Positions 1 to 5,962 of a DNA stretch of 11,881 nucleotides are shown in pieces; position 1 is the stretch's first letter, and every line of letters starts with the position of its first letter. The notes beneath the pieces were generated by a model. The model saw nothing but the letters and a program-made list of their open reading frames with translations, did not search any database and had not been told where the DNA came from. The DNA is taken from positions 1 to 11,881 of the forward strand of contig JBEKCL010000103.1 in NCBI GenBank assembly GCA_050014895.1, given 5' to 3'. Source of the DNA: JAFGLP01 sp050014895. GTDB taxonomy: Bacteria > Chloroflexota > Dehalococcoidia > GIF9 > UBA5629. Both the position numbers and the translations under genes were made by a program.

Positions 1-1
1 T

Positions 2-124
2 GCGGGTGATCACCCGCACACAGTCAGAGAGATCAAGAAGCAGGGGGCAGCTGTGGAAGCCGAGTTTCATAACCGGACCAGGTCCATCAGGAAGCGGATC
101 TACTCCATCGTCAAGGTGCTGAAG
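2..124 (+). pseudogene. DDE transposase, 5'-side fragment (cut by IS3 insertion)
   Basis: This frame is open from the window edge and belongs to a transposase whose beginning lies outside the window. It encodes a basic, helical stretch containing HNRTRSIRKRIYSIVKVLK. The genuine coding sequence stops at the AAG codon 122-124; the frame then runs into the IS3 left end and terminates at 164-166. The same gene resumes at 2602: joining codon AAG 122-124 to AAC 2605 gives IVKVLK-NRTNEAK in one frame without loss. The downstream half shows the DDE catalytic core of an ISNCY/IS1182-like family (family name from memory). As it stands the gene is interrupted and cannot make a whole transposase. The reunion in frame is seen directly; the family label is less certain. 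Confidence 0.7.
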
Positions 125-162
125 TATAATGCTCCCCATAACGGGGACACAGAATTAGAAAA
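125..162 (+). repeat. IS3 left terminal inverted repeat
   Basis: Begins TATAATGCTCCCCAT directly after the AAG target copy. It matches the reverse complement of 2564-2601 at 29 of 38 positions. It lies just upstream of orfA, where IS3 transposase end-binding and the transposase promoter normally sit. Confidence 0.85.
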
Positions 163-180
163 TTAAGTTAAAATGGGAGC

Positions 181-492
181 ATGGACAAGCGAAATCATTA
201 CACAGCCGAGTACAAGACCAAGGTAGTCCTGGAAGTACTCCGGGAAGAAGCCACCTTAAACGAGATTGCTGCCAGGTACGGTATCAATCCTGTCATGATC
301 AGCCGCTGGAAGCAGGAGTTCCTGGAACGAGCACCTGGGGCTTTCAAGAAAGGAGCCTCTGATGCCGAAAAGGAACTGGAGAAAGAACAGCGACGCGTGG
401 CAGAACTGGAGCGCAAAGTCGGTCAGTTGACGTATGAGGTTGACTGGCTTAAAAAAAAATCTGAACAGATCCTCGGACACAAGAAACCGTAA
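181..492 (+). CDS. IS3-family transposase OrfA
   Basis: A 103-residue DNA-binding subunit of the IS3 transposase. Residues about 6-50 form the helix-turn-helix typical of IS3 OrfA (YTAEYKTKVVLEVLREE, then EIAARYGINPVMISRWKQEF). Residues about 60-95 are a charged heptad stretch (AEKELEKEQRRVAELERKVGQL), the usual leucine-zipper-like oligomerisation helix. It overlaps orfB around an A9 run (451-459), where programmed slippage would make the OrfAB fusion. OrfB lies in the +1 frame relative to OrfA, not the usual -1. The ATG follows the left terminal repeat closely, and a GGGAG at 175-179 may serve as a close ribosome site. Family assignment is confident. Confidence 0.92.
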   Translation: MDKRNHYTAEYKTKVVLEVLREEATLNEIAARYGINPVMISRWKQEFLERAPGAFKKGASDAEKELEKEQRRVAELERKVGQLTYEVDWLKKKSEQILGHKKP

Positions 493-1330
493 GACTTGCA
501 TTGATTTCAGCAACAAAAAGATGACGGTGAAGCGCCAGGCAGAGCTGTTAGATATTAAAAGAACCAGTGCCTACAGGAAATCTGCCATCAGAACTATCAG
601 TGATGAAGAACTGTACCTCAGGTGCCTGATAGACGAGATTCACACTGCTGAACCGACCTGGGGTTACCGGACGATCACGGCTTTTCTCAGAAGAGCTTAT
701 CAATTGGTGATCAACAAGAAACGTGTTAGGCGGATCATGAGGGACATGGGCATCTACACAATCTATCCAAAGCCCAATCTCTCCAAACGCTATCATGCCC
801 AGTATGTTCGTCCCTACCTGTTGCGCAATATGGCTATTGTTAGGCCAGAACAAGTCTGGGGCATAGATATTACCTATATTCGGATGAAGAAAGGCTTCAT
901 GTACCTGTTTGTCATCATCGACTGGTACAGCCGTTATATCGTGGACTATGAGCTTTCCAGCACCATTGATAAATCATTTGTTCTGAACTGTCTGAAACGG
1001 GCACTCGCCACGCGTAAGCCGGAGATCATCAACAGTGACCAGGGCGGCCATTTCACCAATCCAGACTATATCAGACTGCTTGAAGAAAGTGGTGTCCAGA
1101 TCTCCATGGATGGCAAGGGACAATGTCTGGATAACGCCAGAACTGAACGATTCTTCCGCACCCTGAAGTACGACCGAATCTATATCAACGAATACGAAAC
1201 ACCAAGAGAGCTGAGAAGCATGCTTAACGAGTACATGGAGATTTACAATACACGCCGGCCACATTCTGCACTTGATGGATCATGCCCGACAGACTACTAC
1301 CAGAAGAGCACGCTCACCGCAGCTGCTTGA
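434..1330 (+). CDS. IS3-family transposase OrfB (rve integrase domain)
   Basis: The catalytic half of an IS3-family transposase. An N-terminal HTH_21-like segment (ELYLRCLIDEIHTAEPTWGYR and following) precedes the retroviral-integrase fold. The three acidic residues are visible: D in WGIDITYI, D in NSDQGGHF, and E in NARTERFF. The C-terminal RPHSALDG motif is typical, and the catalytic core looks intact. The coordinates give the longest open frame from ATG 434. A second in-frame ATG at 521, before TVKRQAELLDIKRTS, is where conserved OrfB sequence starts, so the free OrfB product may begin there. The stop at 1328-1330 lies inside a 16-bp sequence repeated near the right end of the element. Confidence 0.92.
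   Translation: MRLTGLKKNLNRSSDTRNRKTCIDFSNKKMTVKRQAELLDIKRTSAYRKSAIRTISDEELYLRCLIDEIHTAEPTWGYRTITAFLRRAYQLVINKKRVRRIMRDMGIYTIYPKPNLSKRYHAQYVRPYLLRNMAIVRPEQVWGIDITYIRMKKGFMYLFVIIDWYSRYIVDYELSSTIDKSFVLNCLKRALATRKPEIINSDQGGHFTNPDYIRLLEESGVQISMDGKGQCLDNARTERFFRTLKYDRIYINEYETPRELRSMLNEYMEIYNTRRPHSALDGSCPTDYYQKSTLTAAA
451..459 (+). promoter_or_regulatory. A9 slippage run in the orfA/orfB overlap
   Basis: Nine consecutive A residues follow CTT in the overlap of the two transposase frames. Such runs are the usual site of ribosomal or transcriptional slippage in IS3 elements. With A9 the move needed from orfA into orfB is +1 (or -2). An A8 run would fuse the two frames, and A10 would give the classical -1 layout. 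Confidence 0.6.
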
Positions 1331-1338
1331 TACAACAA
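1323..1338 (+). repeat. Direct repeat, copy 1 (passenger left edge)
   Basis: CTGCTTGATACAACAA covers the orfB stop and matches CTACTTGATACAACAA at 2521-2536 with one mismatch. The two copies bracket the extra DNA in the IS3 element, as expected if the passenger came in by recombination or by fusion of two IS copies. Confidence 0.7.
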
Positions 1339-1380
1339 TTCCAGGGAGAGACGTTGTTGCCTGATCATAACGAACACCCA

Positions 1381-1497
1381 GTGCTTTATTTCATTGATGG
1401 GATTCGCCGCGATCTGCGAGCCAACTGCGAAGCCTGCTTTGGCTTGTGCTGTGTCGCCCTGTATTTTTCAGCGTCGGAAGCAATTAGATATTATTAA
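1381..1497 (+). pseudogene. Pentapeptide-repeat protein, N-terminal remnant
   Basis: This frame reads LRANCEACFGLCCVALYFSA. I recognise this cysteine cluster (CxxCxGLCCVAL) as the start of a group of pentapeptide-repeat proteins in Bacillota. Similarity appears to end near 1485, and the frame closes at TAA 1495-1497. The matching C-terminal remnant, in the same frame register, is found at 2311-2478 on the far side of the QueG-like gene. The central repeat domain is missing, so no functional product is expected. The start is unclear; GTG 1381 is only the first plausible codon before the motif. Recognition is by motif memory, not by search. Confidence 0.6.
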
Positions 1498-1516
1498 AAT
1501 TTGAAGGAGGTAAAAT

Positions 1517-2263
1517 ATGACTATTCGTGCTCAGATCGAATCATTGATTAAAAACGAAGTTCTTGAGTCGGCACATGGTGAGTATTTTAGGGAACCCCTG
1601 GCGGGGTTTGCTTCAGCGGATGATCCATTGTTTTCCCAGTTGAAAGAAATTGTGGGACCGCATCACATTCATCCCAAAGATCTCTTGCCAGAAGCCAAGA
1701 CGGTGGTATCATTTTTCATTCCCTTTTCACGCAACGTCGTTTCAAGCAATCGCAAGTCAGCAGAAGTTGCCCCGGAATGGGGTAAATCATATGTAGAAGC
1801 AAATATCCTGATTAATAAAATATCCGAACAAGTAATTCAGATGCTCGCTGAAAAAGGAATCAAAGGGGCAACAATAAAGGCTACGCACACCTTTGATGAA
1901 AAAACTCTGACTGCCACCTGGTCTCATAGAAGCGCAGCCTTGATAGCTGGATTGGGCAGGTTTGGCCGGAATAGAATGCTGATCACTCCTGTTGGATGCG
2001 CTGGGAGATACGGAAGTGTGATTATTTCGGAAGAGATCGTTCCCGATCTCCGTCCGGAAGAAGAGTTCTGCCTCAATTTAAAGGATGGGAAGTGCCTGTT
2101 TTGCATCAATAACTGTCCGACCAAAGCCCTTACCCTGGAGGGGTTTGATAGGCACAGATGTTACGACCATATTCTTGAAGTCACGAAAGAGTTTTCCTCC
2201 ATAGGATTGTCTGGATGTGATGTGTGCGGTAAATGTGTTGTCGGGCCATGCGCCATTTTATAA
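1517..2263 (+). CDS. QueG-like 4Fe-4S double-cluster protein
   Basis: A 248-residue protein with the architecture of short epoxyqueuosine-reductase-like (QueG-related) proteins. The N-terminal ~180 residues include WSHRSAALIAGLGRFGRN and CAGRYGSVIISEE, typical of the family. A ferredoxin-like double-cluster module follows: C185, C193, C196, C200-P, then C215, C234, C237, C240 and C245, enough for two 4Fe-4S clusters. It is shorter than true QueG and lacks the C-terminal HEAT-like part, so tRNA queuosine modification cannot be assumed; a redox role in the cytoplasm is the safe inference. The start is fixed by AAGGAGG at 1503-1509. It lies as a passenger inside the IS3 element, between two pieces of a pentapeptide-repeat gene, and looks intact. 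Confidence 0.8.
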   Translation: MTIRAQIESLIKNEVLESAHGEYFREPLAGFASADDPLFSQLKEIVGPHHIHPKDLLPEAKTVVSFFIPFSRNVVSSNRKSAEVAPEWGKSYVEANILINKISEQVIQMLAEKGIKGATIKATHTFDEKTLTATWSHRSAALIAGLGRFGRNRMLITPVGCAGRYGSVIISEEIVPDLRPEEEFCLNLKDGKCLFCINNCPTKALTLEGFDRHRCYDHILEVTKEFSSIGLSGCDVCGKCVVGPCAIL

Positions 2264-2310
2264 CGATACTTTTTTCCGATCCATTCTTACCTATATTGGC
2301 ATATTGATCC

Positions 2311-2478
2311 TACCTGCTTGCGGGGAGGATTGGAGCTGATTTCCGGGATACTGATATTAGAGGGGCCGATCTGTCTAAGAGTATCTTTCTCACTCAATCC
2401 CAGATTAACTCAGCCAAGGGTAATGCTAGCACAAAGTTACCACCGGCTCTCACTCGTCCAACGCACTGGCTCGTTTGA
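2311..2478 (+). pseudogene. Pentapeptide-repeat protein, C-terminal remnant
   Basis: The frame reads GADFRDTDIRGADLSKSIF, clear A(D/N)LxX pentapeptide repeats, then LTQSQINSAKG and a tail ending LTRPTHWLV at TGA 2476-2478. That tail is characteristic of the same pentapeptide-protein group as the cysteine-rich remnant at 1381-1497. A stop lies directly upstream in frame (2305-2307) and no start is present, so this is an orphan 3' end. The two remnants together suggest one ancestral gene whose centre was replaced by the QueG-like gene and its flanks. Confidence 0.6.
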
Positions 2479-2520
2479 AAAGCATAAAATTTTGACGGCG
2501 AAAGCAATCTCACTGAAGAG

Positions 2521-2536
2521 CTACTTGATACAACAA
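2521..2536 (+). repeat. Direct repeat, copy 2 (passenger right edge)
   Basis: CTACTTGATACAACAA matches 1323-1338 at 15 of 16 bases. In copy 1 the repeat spans the orfB stop. Copy 2 is followed by only 65 bp to the right terminus, a normal post-orfB spacer for an IS3 element, so it probably marks the original position of the orfB end. Confidence 0.7.
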
Positions 2537-2563
2537 AATAACATCGAGGAGGATTTAACTTAT

Positions 2564-2601
2564 ATTTTCAAATTTGTGTTCTTGACATGGGGAGCACCAT
2601 A
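2564..2601 (-). repeat. IS3 right terminal inverted repeat
   Basis: The reverse complement begins TATGGTGCTCCCCAT and matches the left repeat at 29 of 38 positions. AAG at 2602-2604 follows at once and repeats the AAG at 122-124. Confidence 0.85.
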
Positions 2602-3371
2602 AAGAACCGCACCAACGAAGCAAAGCAGAATGTGAAAGAGATCACATCCAAGATCTTGGGCGCCACCCGGGAGGTGGTCGGGCAGGCGGAGCAAGTTCTT
2701 AATGAAGTAAAACAGCACCTCTTTGATCAGGCCGATGCTGCCGCCGTCAAAGTGGAACAGACAGTTAAAGTCCTGGAGACGACCGTCGAGACCGCTAAGA
2801 GAATTATTGCCCAGACCGTATCCGTGCAGCAGGGAAACACTCACATCAGGGACCGGGTGGTGAGCGTCTTCGACACCGACGCCCGGCCGATCGTCAAGGG
2901 CAAGTTGAATGTGCCGGTGGAGTTCGGGATGAAGCTTTTCATCCAGGACTGCGAGAAGAATATCATCACCCGCTACCAGGTGCTTGAAGGGAACCCGTGC
3001 GACGATACTCTGCTGATACCGGCCGTGGATGCCCACATTGCAATGTTCGGCCGTTGACAGCTCCGACTAGCGTCGCCGGCGACCGGGGTTTTGCCAGCCC
3101 TAAAAACGAGGCCGCCTTGCGCTCAAGAGGGGTTGAGAAGATCTCTCTTCCCCGCAGGGGCTGGATCACTTACGAGCGTCGAGACTACCAGTCCCAGTCC
3201 TGGTTCAGGTATCTGCAGCGCTGGAGAGCTGGTGAAGAGGCGCAGATCAGCTACCTGAAGCGCAAGTTCGGGATAGACCGCAGCCTATCCAGGGGCATCA
3301 ATGGAACAAAGACCTGGGTCGGACTGGGGATCTTCGCCCATAACTTGAAACAGATTGCCCGCCTGGCATGA
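2602..3371 (+). pseudogene. DDE transposase, 3'-side fragment with frameshift
   Basis: This is the continuation of the gene cut at 124. The first frame (2605 to the stop at 3055-3057) carries a helical spacer (NRTNEAKQNVKEITSKILG) and then the catalytic start VVSVFDTDARPIVKGK with the first acidic residue, ending ...VDAHIAMFGR. Coding then continues in another frame as PTSVAGDRGFASPKNEAALR (second acidic residue), then WRAGEEAQISYLKRKFGIDR (third) and NGTKTWVGLGIFAHNLKQIA, ending at TGA 3369-3371. A single indel near 3050-3060 explains the change of frame. All three acidic residues remain, but the gene is broken twice. It resembles ISNCY/IS1182-like DDE transposases; the exact family is from memory. 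Confidence 0.8.
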
Positions 3372-3576
3372 CCTGAAAGGGAGACCGGTTGATTGTCAAA
3401 GAGCGTGTGGAGATGCTCATGCTGATGAGGGCCGGAAGAGAGCACGACTGTAATGATTTATGCTCAGCAAATTGATACCACTCTTCAACCATTGTGGGGT
3501 CTATGTTTGAAGGCTGGGTGATTATGGATAGGACGTAAGCAGGATAATTCTTTGTACAGTACGCCGTAAAAAATGG

Positions 3577-3592
3577 CTCATTAGCTAATGAG
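3577..3592. repeat. Perfect 16-bp palindrome
   Basis: CTCATTAGCTAATGAG equals its own reverse complement. With no loop it suits a dimeric DNA-binding protein or a recombination end better than an RNA hairpin. No adjacent gene clarifies its role. Confidence 0.5.
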
Positions 3593-3623
3593 TCGTTTAA
3601 TACGTCCTTGAGGGCAAAAAAAC

Positions 3624-3656
3624 ATCACGGAACTGTACCGCTCCGTGATTTTATTT
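3624..3656 (+). terminator. Rho-independent terminator (probably bidirectional)
   Basis: Arms ATCACGGA (3624-3631) and TCCGTGAT (3642-3649) form an 8-bp stem with a 10-nt loop, followed by TTTTATTT. An A-run (3615-3622) precedes it, so the minus-strand transcript also ends in a U-run. It could therefore stop transcription leaving istB as well as from the left. Confidence 0.75.
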
Positions 3657-3717
3657 ACGTCAAGTGTATGGTTACCGGGGATCCCAGATTGGTATTGATT
3701 ATGTGGAATAGCAGACG

Positions 3718-4497
3718 CTACTCGATACGATCCGGAGGTTTATCAAAGGCACCGGCGTCCCCTCTGGCACCTCTGAGACGGAAACTCTGGCCGTTCATGT
3801 TGAGAATTTCCGCGCGATGCACCAATCGATCAACCAGGGCAGTGCACATGGTTTGGTCATTGCCGAGGAACGCCGGCCATTTCGAGAATTCTAAGTTGGA
3901 AGTGACGAGGGTGCTGCTCACTTCATCCCTGGCGGCAAACACCTGAAACAGGAGGCTGGCACCCTGCAGGTCATAGTGTAGATATCCCAACTCATCGCAT
4001 ATTAGCAGTTGGCAGGTGTTGAGCGATTTGATGTAACGGGACAGCCGCCCCTCGTTCTGGGCCTCGGTCATCTGGTTGACCAGATCGGACACCTTCCTGA
4101 AACGCACGGTGAATCCCCGCCGGATCGCCTCCAGACCAAGTGCTATGGACAGGAATGTTTTGCCAGTTCCAGAATTCCCAATGGCAATGACATTCCTCTT
4201 TTCGGTGATGTAGTGGCACTCCGCCAACTCGTACACCTGGTTCCGGTCCAGTCTCGGCAGCCGGCTGGTGGCAAACTCGAAAGCGTCCAGGACGCGTACG
4301 AAAGGGAACCCGGCCGTCCTGGTCCTCCGTTCGATGCCCCGGCGCTCTTTGTCCAGGGTCTCCAACTGCAGGAGATGGAGCAGGTTGTCTGCAAAATCCC
4401 TCTCCTTGGAGATGTGCTGCTCGAACCCGGCCAGCAGGGGCAGCTTCAGTTGTCTTGCCAGGGTTTCGATCATTGCCTGCCGCTCCTCATTCGTCAT
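3718..4497 (-). CDS. istB: IS21-family ATP-binding helper IstB
   Basis: A 259-residue AAA+ ATPase that assists the IstA transposase in target selection and end assembly. Walker A is GNSGTGKTF (about residues 107-115) and Walker B is LLICDE (about 164-169), followed by a sensor-like STLVTSNLEFSKW (about 195-207) and the closing NMNGQSFRLRG motif usual in IstB. The length matches the family norm (about 250). The frame is open further upstream, but ATG 4497-4495, giving MTNEERQ, overlaps the istA stop by 11 bp, the standard istA/istB coupling, so I chose it. It looks intact and is the last gene of the parB-like/istA/istB operon. Confidence 0.93.
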   Translation of the reverse strand: MTNEERQAMIETLARQLKLPLLAGFEQHISKERDFADNLLHLLQLETLDKERRGIERRTRTAGFPFVRVLDAFEFATSRLPRLDRNQVYELAECHYITEKRNVIAIGNSGTGKTFLSIALGLEAIRRGFTVRFRKVSDLVNQMTEAQNEGRLSRYIKSLNTCQLLICDELGYLHYDLQGASLLFQVFAARDEVSSTLVTSNLEFSKWPAFLGNDQTMCTALVDRLVHRAEILNMNGQSFRLRGARGDAGAFDKPPDRIE

Positions 4498-5962
4498 GGT
4501 CTTCTTCACCCCCCACCAGCCGATCGTATTCGGCAAGATCGATATGCTCGATGGTGATGCCGGGCAGAGATTCATCCTCTTCGGGAGGAAGGCTGATATT
4601 TAGGTAGAAGCAGACCATCTGGTAGGTGGGCGCACCGCATGAATTGGCCTTGTGCACCGCCGCCAGGAGACTGTCCGGATCCACGCTCCGGCCAAGCAGC
4701 ATGATCTCTAGCAGTTGCTGCTCCTTGTCCCTGGCCTTGCATAAGCCGAGAAAGTCTTTCAGTTCTTTGGGCATGACACCCTTTCTCAGGGGTGCGGCGT
4801 TGGCGATCGACCGGGGCTTGCTGGTCAGAAGCTCCAGGTAGTGCTCGGGGATGTACTGGTGATTGCCTTTCTGCAGCGCTCTTTTATGCCGGTAGACCAG
4901 TTCTCCCTTCGCCCATACCGCCACGGTGAAGGGTGAGATCTTGAGGGTCACCCGCTCCCCCACATAGTCTAGCGGGACGGAGTAGCGGGTACCGTCCAAA
5001 AAGACGGTGAGATCGGAACCCACCAGGGCGGCTACCGTTTTGGCTGCCTCCATGGCTACGAGCGGCAGGGGGACAAAAGATTTGCGCTCATCCTCGAACA
5101 TGGCCTTGATGCTGGCCAGGCGGTGGCGGATCTTGTGCGTCTCGATGTATTCCAGGCAGCGAGCGTCCACAAGCTGCTGCAGTTCGGCGTAGTCCTCCAC
5201 GTGGGGCATGGGCGTGAAGGCGAGGCGCCTGACGATAGCCACTCCGTTCTCAACCGCCCCCTTTTCGTTCCCAGAATAGGCATTACACATATCTCCTTCA
5301 AAACCATAATGTGCCTCCATCTCCTTCAGCTTTTCGTGCTTGACGGCCGTGGCGCCGGCGCCCGAGACCGTGGCGTTCTTCGAGTTGTCGTAGAGGCAGC
5401 GCCTGGTCACGCCCCCGTAGAAATTGAAGGCGCGGATATGTCCTTCGATGAAACAGGTCTCGGACTTGTCCGGGAAGACCGATGCATAGACGGCATAACT
5501 GTAGGGCAGGACGGTCACGAATACCGAAACATTGGTGTTGACGCCGCCGATGAAGGAGCGCATATCCCCCCAGTCCACCTGCATCATCTCGCCCGGCGAA
5601 AAGTCCAGCGGCACGAAGGCCGGATGCGACTCGACCAGTTTCCGAACATGGCGCCTGATCGTGGACTCCCCAGCGGTGAAACCCTTATCTTTTAGCGCAC
5701 GCCAGATGTCCCTGGCGTTCCGGCGCTGCTTTTTGGGGAGGGACTTGTTCTCCTCGAGCAGGGCCTTGATCTCCTTCGCCAGAGCCTGGGAAAGGGGTAG
5801 CTCCATCTGGGTCTTAGTCGCCCTGGCGTCGTGGAGCACGGCGCCCCGGCAGTATTTCCTGATGGTCTTGCGGCAGCACCCGAGGATGCGGGAGATCTGC
5901 CGCTGGCTGTGCCCCTCGTTGTAGAGCCGCCTGATGTTGCGGTAGAGTTCGAGCTCGATCAT
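4487..5962 (-). CDS. istA: IS21-family transposase IstA
   Basis: A 491-residue DDE transposase. An N-terminal helix-turn-helix (GHSQRQISRILGCCRKTIRKY, about residues 17-37) is followed by the integrase core with D130 in MMQVDWGDM, D192 in LYDNSKNA and E238 in GNEKGAVENG. The C-terminal Mu-type domain includes RYSVPLDYVGERV. All catalytic residues are present and the length is usual for the family. The start is ATG 5962-5960 (MIELELYRN), preceded by GGGAGGAGG and sharing its first base with the TGA of the parB-like gene (TGATG), a sign of translational coupling. The frame is open 96 bp further upstream, but that part overlaps the parB-like gene and lacks family sequence. Confidence 0.94.
   Translation of the reverse strand: MIELELYRNIRRLYNEGHSQRQISRILGCCRKTIRKYCRGAVLHDARATKTQMELPLSQALAKEIKALLEENKSLPKKQRRNARDIWRALKDKGFTAGESTIRRHVRKLVESHPAFVPLDFSPGEMMQVDWGDMRSFIGGVNTNVSVFVTVLPYSYAVYASVFPDKSETCFIEGHIRAFNFYGGVTRRCLYDNSKNATVSGAGATAVKHEKLKEMEAHYGFEGDMCNAYSGNEKGAVENGVAIVRRLAFTPMPHVEDYAELQQLVDARCLEYIETHKIRHRLASIKAMFEDERKSFVPLPLVAMEAAKTVAALVGSDLTVFLDGTRYSVPLDYVGERVTLKISPFTVAVWAKGELVYRHKRALQKGNHQYIPEHYLELLTSKPRSIANAAPLRKGVMPKELKDFLGLCKARDKEQQLLEIMLLGRSVDPDSLLAAVHKANSCGAPTYQMVCFYLNISLPPEEDESLPGITIEHIDLAEYDRLVGGEEDHDE

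Larger units (their letters stand above)
125..2601 (+). mobile_element. IS3-family element with a 1.2-kb passenger
   Basis: The ends are defined by inverted repeats at 125-162 and 2564-2601. The outer 15 bases read TATAATGCTCCCCAT on the left and, in reverse complement, TATGGTGCTCCCCAT on the right; over 38 positions I count 29 identities. Direct AAG copies at 122-124 and 2602-2604 form a 3-bp target duplication, as expected for IS3 elements. Excision with one AAG restores the frame of the interrupted transposase. The element contains orfA, orfB and then extra DNA (1339-2536) with a QueG-like gene. Its length of 2,477 bp is about twice a normal IS3; subtracting the passenger gives 1,279 bp, which is typical. 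Confidence 0.85.
3372..3717. other. Non-coding stretch between transposase remnant and IS21 module
   Basis: No frame here looks like a gene; the open frames across it overlap istB antisense or are short. It must hold the right end of the older transposon and the istB-side end of the IS21 element, but I could find neither a terminal repeat nor a copy of the 20-bp repeats seen at 6870-6950. It contains a perfect 16-bp palindrome (3577-3592) and a terminator hairpin (3624-3656). Confidence 0.5.

Noticed and set aside
1282..1380. Beginning of the frame that runs from inside orfB to 1497 as one gene
   Set aside because: Its first part overlaps orfB in another frame; only the section after about 1381 shows protein-family sequence, so I kept that as a remnant.
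2318..2602. 94-codon plus-strand frame
   Set aside because: It overlaps the clear pentapeptide-repeat frame in a different phase and has no motif.
2587..2604. ATG at 2587 as the start of an intact transposase gene
   Set aside because: This ATG lies in the IS3 right terminal repeat; the coding sequence is the broken continuation of the gene at 2-124.
3608..4603. Plus-strand open frames opposite istB (3608-3946, 4009-4557, 4268-4603)
   Set aside because: They are antisense to a complete IstB with Walker motifs, have no ribosome site and read as low-complexity shadow sequence.
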